The notes under the pieces are model-generated. The model had not been told where the DNA came from and made no database searches. It saw only the letters and a list, made by a program, of their open reading frames with translations. From Micrococcaceae bacterium (GTDB taxonomy: Bacteria > Actinomycetota > Actinomycetes > Actinomycetales > Micrococcaceae): 46,687 nt of DNA. Shown here one piece after another: positions 16,829 through 24,077 of this stretch. The DNA is taken from assembly GCA_025465475.1 (NCBI GenBank), contig JAODMR010000131.1, positions 1-46,687 of the forward strand. Direction: 5' to 3'. Every line of letters starts with the position of its first letter. Positions within the stretch are counted from its first letter, which is position 1. A program made the translations under genes and the position numbers.

Positions 16829-18091
16829 ATGAGATCCTCCTGGCGTTACACTGCAGTGGCTGCCCTGCTGCTGCTTGGGCTGCCCCTTGCCGCGCCGCCA
16901 ATGGCCGGAGCCGCGCCTTCAGTGGCCGCCGGCGTGGTGGCACCCTCGGCCGGAACTGCCGGGTCGTCGGTGGCGGAGCTCACGGCTGCCGTGCATTACG
17001 TCCGTTACAGCTGGGCCCCGGACATTTACGCGCATACGACCGGGACCGGTGGCGACACGTGGCGTCTGCTCAGCTATGGGGAATGGGCTGCTGCCGGCTT
17101 CCCTCCACCGGAACCGGCGGACTTCATCCCCGGCACATCGCTGCGGACCTACAATCGAAGCGCCACGATCTGGGTGACGCTCAATGGCACTGTCCACGCC
17201 CTGACCTTCGGTGAATGGGCCGCCATGGGGTATCGACAACCCACCGACGTCATCAGCGATTACGTGAAGTACCCGTGGGCGCCCGCCATCTATGCCGTCG
17301 GCTACGCCCCGGACGGCATCGTGTGGCGTTCCCTGAGCTACGCAGACTGGCGTGCCGCTGGTTTCCCAACGCCCCGGATGGCCGGTTGGATTGAAGGAAC
17401 CACTCTTTTCCAGTACGGCGGCGCGGCGGCCATCCTGGCCCGCTCACCCGACAACGTCCTGCACCTGCTGAGTTATCCGGAATGGGCTGGTACGGGCTAT
17501 CGACCGTTCGGGGTTTCCGGTTCCATCGATGATGCGGCGTCGGCTCTGGTGGTGGTCAATAAACACCGCCCTCTGAATCCGCTGTCCTTCCTGCCTTCCG
17601 ACCTGGTGCCCCTGGCTGGCCAGGTGATGCGGGCAGAAGCTGCGGCGGCCATGCAGGCCCTTCTGCGCGCCGCCTCCGCCGACGGTGTCGCGATGACTGC
17701 GGTCAGCGGTTTCCGGTCGTATGAAACGCAGGCGGCCCTGTACAGCAGCTACGTGGCCATGTACGGGCAGGCAGCCGCTGACCTCATTTCCGCCCGACCC
17801 GGATTCAGCGAACACCAAACAGGACTGGTTCTGGATATCGGCAATCCCAACGGTGCCTGCGGCCTTCAACCCTGCTTCGCAGGGACTCCGGCGGGCGCCT
17901 GGGCGGCAGCGAACGCCTTCCGGTTTGGCTTTGTGGTTCGGTATCCCGAGGGAGCGACGGCTGTTACCGGCTACAGCTTTGAACCCTGGCATCTGAGGTA
18001 CGTGGGAACAGAAGTGACCGGGCAGATGCGGGCCGTGGGGGCCAGCACCCTGGAGGAGTTCTTCGGGCTGCCCGCGGCACCCGGTTACTGA
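16829..18091 (+). CDS. secreted M15B (VanY-type) D-alanyl-D-alanine carboxypeptidase with four N-terminal repeats
   Basis: A 420-residue exported protein. Residues 1-29 are a signal peptide (MRSSWRY, leucine-rich core, AGAA). About 57-231 hold four repeats of roughly 45 residues, each ending in a form of LSYxEWxAxGY/F; repeats 1 and 3 (YVRYSWAPDIYA, YVKYPWAPAIYA) resemble each other most. Residues 270-410 are the M15B peptidase: SGFRSY, then SEHQTGLVLDIG with Zn ligands His329 and Asp336, and FEPWHLRYVG with catalytic Glu385 and Zn ligand His388. It should trim the terminal D-Ala from peptidoglycan stem peptides. The ATG at 16829 follows GAGGCGG; an in-frame ATG at 16787 would put 14 residues before the signal peptide and is unlikely. 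Confidence 0.9.
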   Translation: MRSSWRYTAVAALLLLGLPLAAPPMAGAAPSVAAGVVAPSAGTAGSSVAELTAAVHYVRYSWAPDIYAHTTGTGGDTWRLLSYGEWAAAGFPPPEPADFIPGTSLRTYNRSATIWVTLNGTVHALTFGEWAAMGYRQPTDVISDYVKYPWAPAIYAVGYAPDGIVWRSLSYADWRAAGFPTPRMAGWIEGTTLFQYGGAAAILARSPDNVLHLLSYPEWAGTGYRPFGVSGSIDDAASALVVVNKHRPLNPLSFLPSDLVPLAGQVMRAEAAAAMQALLRAASADGVAMTAVSGFRSYETQAALYSSYVAMYGQAAADLISARPGFSEHQTGLVLDIGNPNGACGLQPCFAGTPAGAWAAANAFRFGFVVRYPEGATAVTGYSFEPWHLRYVGTEVTGQMRAVGASTLEEFFGLPAAPGY

Positions 18092-18113
18092 CCCGCCCGC
18101 CCGGTTTCCGTGC

Positions 18114-18404
18114 TCAACCGCCCGCAACGGATTGAATGATGAGGACCTCCTGGCCCGGCTGGACAGGGGTGGCGAGTCCCTGCTGCCGGCGCACGTCGTC
18201 GCCGCCGACATACACGTTGACGTAGCGCCGCAGGGAGCCGGTTTCGTCCCGCACCCGCCGGTTGAAAATCGGGTAGGCGCCGGCAATGGTGTCGAGCATG
18301 TCCGAGACGGCGCAGGGCCCGTCCATCTCCAGGAACAGCTCGCTGCGCCCGTCCGTATACTGCCGGAGCAGGCTGGGCACCAGGACCGTCGCATCCTCCG
18401 GCAT
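18114..18404 (-). CDS. MoaD/ThiS-family ubiquitin-like sulfur-carrier protein
   Basis: A 96-residue beta-grasp protein, MPEDATVLVPSLLRQYTDGR at the start, a central FNRRVRDETG...RRYVNVYVGGDDVR and PGQEVLIIQSVAGG at the end. The C-terminal Gly-Gly is the signature that lets MoaD, ThiS and related carriers be adenylated and thiocarboxylated. No molybdopterin or thiamine gene is near. Its start lies 5 nt after the stop of the BNR propeller gene, so the two are one transcription unit. It may be a carrier for another pathway or a protein modifier working with that partner (inference). A longer ORF in this frame reaching 18788 is only a shadow of the propeller gene. Confidence 0.85.
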   Translation of the reverse strand: MPEDATVLVPSLLRQYTDGRSELFLEMDGPCAVSDMLDTIAGAYPIFNRRVRDETGSLRRYVNVYVGGDDVRRQQGLATPVQPGQEVLIIQSVAGG

Positions 18405-18409
18405 GGGGA

Positions 18410-19501
18410 TCAACCCACGACGACGGCGGATCGGACGCACAACACGTCCGGCAGGTGCGCCAGGACCTCGCTGAAACTGGCGCCCTCGTCCGCGCTGGCG
18501 AAGACTTCTCCGCCGCGGGTTCCGAAATAGACTCCGGCCGGCTCCAGTGTGTCCACCGACGCCGCATCGCGCAGCACGGCATTGAACTCCGCCTGTGGAA
18601 GCCCCGCGTCGAAGCGCTGCCAGCTCCGGCCGCCGTCGTCCGTGCGATGCACCGCCAATTCCCCATGGGGCGGAATCCGCTCCCCGTCGGCCTGGATGGG
18701 CACCACCCAGGCCGTGCCACCCCTGCGCGGGTGAGTGAGCATCACGAACCCAAAATCCGTCGGCAGGCCCTCGGCGATGGAGGTCCAACTGTCGGCGTTG
18801 TCGTCTGAGCGGTACACGCCATGGTGGTTCTGCGCGAACAGCGTCAGTGGATCTGACGCATCACGGGCAATTTTGTGCACACACTGGCCGAATTCCGGGT
18901 TGGGGTCGGGCATGAAGTAGGCCGAGATGCCTTGGTTGCGGGCCGTCCAGCTTTGACCGGCGTCCGTGGTGCGGTACACCCCGCCAGTGCTCATGGCCAC
19001 GTGCACGGTGTCTGCGTCGGCGGGGCTGGGCAGCACGCTGTGGGCTGCGGCGCCGCCGTAACCGGCACCCCAGTGCTCCCGGTGAGGATGGTCCCAAAGC
19101 CCTCTGTTCAACTCAAACGTCCTGCCAGCGTCAGTGGATTTCCACACGGAGATCGGTTCACAACCGGCCCACACCACTCCCGGGCGGTCAGCGGAATCAG
19201 GCTGCAACTGCCATATTCTCTCCAACGCAGCACCGGTGTCCGGGGGAAACGCAATGGAACCCTGCTCCGGTTCGGTCCAGCTCTGTCCCAGGTCGTCCGA
19301 CCACACCACGGTGGGACCCCAATGCTCAGAGCGCACGCCGACCAGGATTCGAGTCCGTCCGTCCCTGGTATCGATGCCTATGCTGGGGACTTCGGTCATG
19401 AGGAAATGGGGGCCGGTAAAGGCCCATTCCTGTCTGTCTTCGCTCGTGCCCAGCCACAGGCCTTTTTTGGTGCCAACCGCCAGAACAACCGTGGGTGCCA
19501 T
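18410..19501 (-). CDS. BNR/Asp-box beta-propeller protein (sialidase/WD40-YVTN-like)
   Basis: A 363-residue protein starting MAPTVVLAVGTKKGLWLG. It contains at least five Asp-box motifs (S/T-x-D-x-G-x-S/T-W/F): SDDLGQSW, STDAGRTF, TTDAGQSW, TDDGGRSW and SADEGASF, plus a degenerate SDDNADSW. These mark the blades of a six- or seven-bladed propeller. Such proteins are annotated as exo-alpha-sialidase or glycosyl hydrolase, but the arginine triad of true sialidases is not evident and there is no signal peptide, so a cytoplasmic binding role is as likely. It precedes the MoaD-like gene by 5 nt. The start is uncertain between ATG codons at 19501 and 19510. Confidence 0.85.
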   Translation of the reverse strand: MAPTVVLAVGTKKGLWLGTSEDRQEWAFTGPHFLMTEVPSIGIDTRDGRTRILVGVRSEHWGPTVVWSDDLGQSWTEPEQGSIAFPPDTGAALERIWQLQPDSADRPGVVWAGCEPISVWKSTDAGRTFELNRGLWDHPHREHWGAGYGGAAAHSVLPSPADADTVHVAMSTGGVYRTTDAGQSWTARNQGISAYFMPDPNPEFGQCVHKIARDASDPLTLFAQNHHGVYRSDDNADSWTSIAEGLPTDFGFVMLTHPRRGGTAWVVPIQADGERIPPHGELAVHRTDDGGRSWQRFDAGLPQAEFNAVLRDAASVDTLEPAGVYFGTRGGEVFASADEGASFSEVLAHLPDVLCVRSAVVVG

Positions 19502-19683
19502 GCCCCCCATTGGACCACCGCTGCCGCCTGCTGGCAATGGTCCTTTTCGCCTCTGTTGGCCGGCCTGGCTGGGGACACCATGGGTCCAGCCAAGCGCAGG
19601 AAGGGGCCGGACTGATGGTGTGGCATGCTGCAATAAGAAGGTGACGCTGTGGCGCCACGGCCAGCCAGAAAGGGAGCCAGAAA

Positions 19684-19914
19684 GTGAATGAGCACCAGAA
19701 GGAAGTCAGCATCTCCGGCATGACATGCAAGCACTGCGTGGACGCAGTGACGGAAGAACTATCGTCCTTGGCAGGGGTGCACCACGTCAGTATTGACCTC
19801 GTGCAGGGTGGAGTGTCAACGGCGGTCATCACGTCGTCGTTGACTCTTTCCGATGAGGAGATTGGCGAAGCCGTCGCGGAAGCAGGGTACCTGGTCGTGG
19901 CCAACAACGCCTGA
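19684..19914 (+). CDS. heavy-metal-associated domain protein (CopZ-like copper chaperone)
   Basis: A 76-residue HMA domain with the metal-binding motif GMTCKHC at residues 12-18, where the two cysteines bind Cu(I). The rest (VDAVTEELSSLAGVHHVSID, then EIGEAVAEAGY) fits the ferredoxin-like fold of the family. It should carry copper to a P-type ATPase or sensor; no such ATPase is in the window. The start is GTG at 19684 with AAAGGGAG upstream. Its stop is 6 bp from the stop of the convergent EamA transporter gene. Confidence 0.93.
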   Translation: MNEHQKEVSISGMTCKHCVDAVTEELSSLAGVHHVSIDLVQGGVSTAVITSSLTLSDEEIGEAVAEAGYLVVANNA

Positions 19915-19920
19915 CGGCCG

Positions 19921-20940
19921 TTACTTCAGGCGTACCCCTTCGACCTCCGGATCATCCCGAAGTGCGGGCAGCGGCTCCAGGGGGTTGACCGCGCGCAGTT
20001 CCGGATGGACGGGTCCGCGGAGTTCGTCAATCCGAACCAGCACGACGCCGCCAACAATCAGGACGCCTCCCACCAGTTGGACCAACCGTGGCAGCTCCGC
20101 CAGCAGCAGCCAGGCCCACACCACCGCGAAGAGCACCTCGAACAGCGCAAGGAAAGACGAAACCTTGGAGCCGAGCCGGCGGACGGCGACAATGCCCGCT
20201 ACGTAGGCGAAAACGGTGGTGACCAGCACGAGGCCCAGCATGGGGACCAGCCAGCTGACCTGCATTCCGCTGAAGGAGACCGTCGCGGTGGAAAAGGTCA
20301 TTGGCATCAGGCCGAGTCCGCCGAGGAGGAGGATCAACAGGGCACCAACGGCCATGCCGCCGCCTGCCATGAGAACGGGCGGCACCTCGTCATCGGCGCG
20401 CGCGGACATGAGGAAGAACGCAGCGGAGCAGATCGCAGCGGCGAGACCCCACAACACGCCTTCCGGGTCCAATTGGGAGGTGCCGGCGACGTCGAGGACC
20501 AGCAGCAGCCCACCGATGGCGGCCACGGCTCCCGCGACGGTCAGCACTCGCGGATGGGTGCGTGTGCGAAGCCAGAGCCAGCCGACCAGCAGGACCGGTG
20601 AAAGGTATTCCAGCAGCAGTGCCACCCCGACGGAGAGGTGCTGGACAGCGTTGAAGTAGAACAATTGGCAAAGTGCGATGGGCACCACGCCGTACAGCGC
20701 GATCCGCGGGATGGAATGCCGCACCGTATGCCACTGGCGGTAAAGAATAACCAGGACGGGCACCAGGAGTACGACGGCGGCCCCGCCAATTCTGCCCGCC
20801 ACCGCGGCGGCGGGGGACCAGCCGCTCTCGAACAGTGACTTGGCAAACGATCCGGAAAGCGCGAAAGCTGCCGCGGAGACCAAGGCGTAGGCCAGGCCTG
20901 AACCGGGCGTCGTTCGGGCAGCACCGCGGATATGGGTCAT
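19921..20940 (-). CDS. EamA/DMT-family transporter
   Basis: A 339-residue membrane protein with ten hydrophobic segments in two EamA repeats (about 15-150 and 160-300), the usual layout of drug/metabolite transporters. Typical pieces are FNAVQHLSVGVALLLEYLSP near the end of the first repeat and SSFLALFEVLFAVVWAWLLL in the second. A charged tail of about 35 residues follows. The substrate is unknown; members often export amino acids. The ATG has GAGGAA upstream. It is divergent from a CGNR zinc-finger gene with a shared operator-like palindrome, so that protein probably controls it. Confidence 0.9.
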   Translation of the reverse strand: MTHIRGAARTTPGSGLAYALVSAAAFALSGSFAKSLFESGWSPAAAVAGRIGGAAVVLLVPVLVILYRQWHTVRHSIPRIALYGVVPIALCQLFYFNAVQHLSVGVALLLEYLSPVLLVGWLWLRTRTHPRVLTVAGAVAAIGGLLLVLDVAGTSQLDPEGVLWGLAAAICSAAFFLMSARADDEVPPVLMAGGGMAVGALLILLLGGLGLMPMTFSTATVSFSGMQVSWLVPMLGLVLVTTVFAYVAGIVAVRRLGSKVSSFLALFEVLFAVVWAWLLLAELPRLVQLVGGVLIVGGVVLVRIDELRGPVHPELRAVNPLEPLPALRDDPEVEGVRLK

Positions 20941-21019
20941 GGATTCCTCGGGGAGTCCGTTCGACCGGAGCAGGATGCCCCGACGCCGAACGGAAAGGGT
21001 GGTCAGGAGTAAAAGAGCT

Positions 21020-21039
21020 TATACTAGTGACATTAGTAT
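21020..21039. promoter_or_regulatory. overlapping divergent promoters with palindromic operator (EamA/CGNR)
   Basis: ATACTA (21021-21026), a 7-nt spacer and TAGTAT (21034-21039) form an inverted repeat. On the plus strand TATACT (21020-21025) is a good -10 for the CGNR gene; on the minus strand GATACT (21040 to 21035) is a -10-like element for the EamA gene. One bound protein would cover both promoters. Confidence 0.5.
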
Positions 21040-21060
21040 CGGACCAGAACAGGAGTCAAG

Positions 21061-21630
21061 GTGGTCTTTGCCTATGACACGGAGCAGGCCCTGCTATCGG
21101 CCTCTGCCCTGGTAAATACCAGCGCTGCAGCGGTGGATGCGTTGACGAGCGTTGCAGATTTGGACGTCTTCGTGCGGGAGCAGCAATTCAGCGGATCACG
21201 CACTGGCACGCTGTCTGAGCTGCGGTCGGTTCGCCAGCTGCGGACACAGTTGCGGCCCGTATGGACGGACTCGGAAGAGGACGCCGTTCGGCGGATCAAC
21301 ATCCTGCTCCGCAACGCGCACGCGTTGCCCCAACTGGTCCGGCACGACCAATGGAACTGGCATGTCCACGCCACCACTCCCGAGGCTCCCTTGGCCCTGC
21401 GGATGGGCACCGAAGCGGCCATGGCGCTGATCGACGTGGTTCGCGTCGGCGAACTGGAGAGGCTGAGGATCTGTGCGGCTGAGGGCTGCCAGGCAGTGCT
21501 TGTGGACCTGACCAAAAACAGGTCGAAAAGGTTCTGTGATACCGGCAACTGCGCCAACCGCACCCATGTGGCTGCCTATCGCCGTCGTCGCTCATCCCGA
21601 ACGGACGGCACGCCAACCGTTGGGGGTTAG
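21061..21630 (+). CDS. CGNR zinc-finger (ABATE-domain) transcriptional regulator
   Basis: A 189-residue protein. Residues 1-125 form the helical ABATE-type sensor domain. Residues 135-176 are the CGNR zinc finger with four cysteines (Cys138, Cys143, Cys159, Cys164); the name-giving motif reads NCANR here, followed by THVAAYRRR. The family is thought to bind DNA and a small stress-related ligand, though few members are studied. The start is GTG at 21061 with AGGAG 6 nt upstream. It is divergent from the EamA transporter gene, a natural target. Confidence 0.9.
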   Translation: MVFAYDTEQALLSASALVNTSAAAVDALTSVADLDVFVREQQFSGSRTGTLSELRSVRQLRTQLRPVWTDSEEDAVRRINILLRNAHALPQLVRHDQWNWHVHATTPEAPLALRMGTEAAMALIDVVRVGELERLRICAAEGCQAVLVDLTKNRSKRFCDTGNCANRTHVAAYRRRRSSRTDGTPTVGG

Positions 21631-21640
21631 AACGACCCCG

Positions 21641-21970
21641 TCAACCGTTCCCGTCCTGTCGGCGGTCGTCGCCGTCGCGGCCGGGCTGTCCGGGACGGGG
21701 TCGGGTTGCCGAGGACCGATGGATGCCCGAGCCCTTGCCGAGGTGCTCGTCGTTTTCCTTGTAGCTCATCGAAAGCATCGCAGCCACCACCAGGCAGACA
21801 ATGAAGGCCACCCCGAAGGCGATGAACGCCAGGTCCCAGCGCGGAACGTGACGCGTACCACCGGTGGAGACCATCAAAACGACGGCGCCGGCCACCACAG
21901 CCATGACCGTGGAAAAGACCAGGGGCGCTTTCACCGAGGTACGGGGCCCACTTGGTGTTCCATTAGCCAC
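21641..21970 (-). CDS. small membrane protein of unknown function (2 TM)
   Basis: A 109-residue protein I do not recognise. It has two hydrophobic helices, about 14-36 (VFSTVMAVVAGAVVLMV) and 47-70 (AFIAFGVAFIVCLVVAAML), followed by a polar arginine/aspartate-rich tail (RPGQPGRDGDDRR). The start is set by a strong AGGAGG 7 nt before a GTG at 21970; an ATG further upstream lacks such a site. Its stop lies 10 bp from the stop of the convergent CGNR gene. Confidence 0.75.
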   Translation of the reverse strand: MANGTPSGPRTSVKAPLVFSTVMAVVAGAVVLMVSTGGTRHVPRWDLAFIAFGVAFIVCLVVAAMLSMSYKENDEHLGKGSGIHRSSATRPRPGQPGRDGDDRRQDGNG

Positions 21971-22070
21971 GTTCCAACCTCCTGTAGGGTGCGAAGTCAT
22001 CCGCCCCTGTATGTACTTCCGATGTGATGGTTCTTCGGCTCCGCTGCGAAACCCACGGGATCCGGAACGA

Positions 22071-22096
22071 CCTCTAACTTCTACGCAAGGTAGAGG
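22071..22096 (-). terminator. hairpin downstream of the 192-residue membrane protein gene
   Basis: CCTCTA-a-CTT (22071-22080) pairs with AAG-g-TAGAGG (22087-22096), nine pairs with one mismatch around a 6-nt loop. It begins 13 bp past the minus-strand stop codon at 22110. No T tract. Confidence 0.4.
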
Positions 22097-22109
22097 CAGC
22101 ATTCCAAGT

Positions 22110-22688
22110 TTACGTCCTGGAACCGCGATCGGCGTCGTGCCGGTAGCTCAGGCCAGCCAGCACCAACAGGACTGCCAGGATCACTGCGGATCCGCCCAAA
22201 ACGCCCATCACGGCCTTGTAACCCAGGGGCGCGACAAAAATGAGCAGAACACCCGCCCCCGCGCTGATGACGCCGTTGGTGATGCCGTCCCGTGCCAGCG
22301 GTGTTTCGGCAGGGCCTCGTCGCCCCAGGACGAGTTCGCTCAGGCCCGCAGCCAGCACTGCGGCTCCGCCGATCCATCCGTGCCGATCCGGACCCAGAGG
22401 CAGCGCGAAGACGATGGCGGCCAGCAGGAAGAAACCCGCCGTCCGGAGCATTCCTGCGCGCGCGGCTACCCGCCCGGGAAGCGCCGACCGCAGCCAGATG
22501 AGGCTGCCCGCGGTCCCAAGGAGGTAGGCGGCGGCGGCCCAGCCAGCTGGAGCGCCGTTCGGCTGCTGCCAAAACACGGTCAGCAGGCCGAAAGCGGCGG
22601 CAAGGGCGCCCCGGACAAACAGTGGGCGCCAGGGTGCTGAAACAGCGGCCGGTGCCATAGGAAACGGAGAGGGGGCTGGTTCGGTCAC
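22110..22688 (-). CDS. integral membrane protein, HdeD/DUF308-like
   Basis: A 192-residue protein with about six hydrophobic helices in pairs (LFVRGALAAAFGLLTVFW; GWAAAAYLLGTAGSLIWL; and four more). The RG-aaFGl...  start and the repeated helix pairs resemble HdeD/DUF308 proteins, but the match is by impression only. The start is GTG at 22688; it has both GGAG upstream and a TAAACT hexamer exactly 6 nt before it, so it may be leaderless. It lies 22 bp after the stop of the MATE gene on the same strand. Confidence 0.7.
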   Translation of the reverse strand: MTEPAPSPFPMAPAAVSAPWRPLFVRGALAAAFGLLTVFWQQPNGAPAGWAAAAYLLGTAGSLIWLRSALPGRVAARAGMLRTAGFFLLAAIVFALPLGPDRHGWIGGAAVLAAGLSELVLGRRGPAETPLARDGITNGVISAGAGVLLIFVAPLGYKAVMGVLGGSAVILAVLLVLAGLSYRHDADRGSRT

Positions 22689-22694
22689 TGCTCC

Positions 22695-22700
22695 AGTTTA
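22695..22700 (-). promoter_or_regulatory. -10 element candidate (TAAACT), possible leaderless start
   Basis: Minus-strand TAAACT lies 6 nt before the GTG at 22688, matching the spacing seen at five other genes in the window. The GGAG inside the 6-nt gap makes this example less clear. Confidence 0.35.
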
Positions 22701-22710
22701 GTCGGCGTGC

Positions 22711-24054
22711 CTACCCGGTTGCCCCGACCCGGATCCATGCACTGGAGCGGGCGCGCAGTCCCAGGGTCACGGCACGTGCACCCAGGTAGCCGACCCCGAA
22801 GGCCAGCCACACGCAGACCAGGCTCCCCGGATCGGACCCTGCCAGCAGAGCCACGCTTGCCAGCAGCGGCACGTAGACGGCAAGGTTCACCAGTCCGGCA
22901 ACGGCCAGGTAGCGCGCGTCCCCGGCGCCGATCAGGACTCCGTCCAGGACGAACACATACCCGGCTATTGGCTGGCCGGCCGCCACCACCACCAGCGCCA
23001 AGGCCAGCACATGCTGCACGAGCGGGTCGCCGGAAAACAACGGACCCACAAGCCCAGAACCCGCCAGCAGCAGGGCGCCCGTCGCGATGCCGCAACCGGC
23101 ACCCCACCGGGTCATCGTTCGTGTCAGGGCACGGACAGTGGCAGAGTTGCCCCCGCCAAGCTCCTTGCCCACCAGCGCCTGCGCGGCAATGGCGAGGGCG
23201 TCCAGCGCAAAAGCGAAGAAAGTGAACACCGTCATTGCCAGCTGGTGGGCGGCCAGGTTCACGGCTCCCTGCCCGGTTACAACGAGAACCGTCAGGAGGA
23301 TGGCCACCCGCAGGCTCAGTGTCCGGAGCATGAGCCAGCTGCCGATCCGCGTCAGGCTGCGCACTCCCGCCCAGTTGGGCGCCCAGCCCACCCCGCTGCG
23401 GGCTCCCGCTCGACCGACCAGCCATAGATAGACCACGGCCATGGCCCACTGGGCGAGTGTGGTGCCCAGCGCCGAACCAGCGACGGACAGCCCAGCGCCG
23501 TAGACCAGGACAAGGTTCAGCAGGATGTTGGCTGCAAAACCGCACCCGGCCACCAGCAGCGGCGTCCTGGTGTCCTGCATGCCCCGGAGGACTCCGGTCG
23601 CTGCAAAGATCAGCAACATGGCCGGCAGTCCGGGCAAGGACCACTGCAGGTAGGTCAGCCCGTACTGCAGGACCTCCCCCTGCGCGCCGAGCAGGTGCAA
23701 CAGCGGTCCCGCACCGACCGACCCCAGCACCGCCAGGGCGACACCCAGGACGCCAGCCAGCCAGAGCCCGTCCCGGCCGGCCTCAAGCGCCGCTGTCCGC
23801 TGCCCCGCCCCCAGGAGCCGGGCGACGGCCGGGGTGGTCGAATAGGCCAGGAAAACCATGAGCCCCACGACCGTTTGCAGAACGGTGGAGGCCAGGCCCA
23901 TGCCGGCAAGCTGCACCGTCCCTAGGTGCCCTACAATGGCGGCATCGGCCAGCAGGAAGAGTGGCTCGGCGATGAGCGCCCCGAAGGCAGGTACAGCGAG
24001 CCGAAGGATTCTCCGTCGGAGGACGGCAGACGACGCTGTGACCGCATCATGCAC
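22711..24054 (-). CDS. MATE family efflux transporter (DinF-like)
   Basis: A 447-residue transporter with 12 hydrophobic segments in two bundles. The start ILRLAVPAFGALIAEPLFLL and the following DAAIVGHLGTVQLAGMGLAS are typical of the DinF branch of the MATE family, cation-coupled exporters of drugs and organic cations. Length is normal. The start is probably GTG at 24054, 23 bp after the dnaB stop; no clear Shine-Dalgarno is seen, so a nearby start cannot be excluded. It may be transcribed with dnaB. Confidence 0.9.
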   Translation of the reverse strand: MHDAVTASSAVLRRRILRLAVPAFGALIAEPLFLLADAAIVGHLGTVQLAGMGLASTVLQTVVGLMVFLAYSTTPAVARLLGAGQRTAALEAGRDGLWLAGVLGVALAVLGSVGAGPLLHLLGAQGEVLQYGLTYLQWSLPGLPAMLLIFAATGVLRGMQDTRTPLLVAGCGFAANILLNLVLVYGAGLSVAGSALGTTLAQWAMAVVYLWLVGRAGARSGVGWAPNWAGVRSLTRIGSWLMLRTLSLRVAILLTVLVVTGQGAVNLAAHQLAMTVFTFFAFALDALAIAAQALVGKELGGGNSATVRALTRTMTRWGAGCGIATGALLLAGSGLVGPLFSGDPLVQHVLALALVVVAAGQPIAGYVFVLDGVLIGAGDARYLAVAGLVNLAVYVPLLASVALLAGSDPGSLVCVWLAFGVGYLGARAVTLGLRARSSAWIRVGATG

Positions 24055-24077
24055 CGACGCGGCCTGCTGCTCTCCGG

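Noticed and set aside
18114-18788. 224-residue ORF including the MoaD-like gene
   Set aside because: Only the last 96 residues resemble a protein family; the upstream part overlaps the BNR propeller gene in another frame and is arginine/glycine-rich noise.
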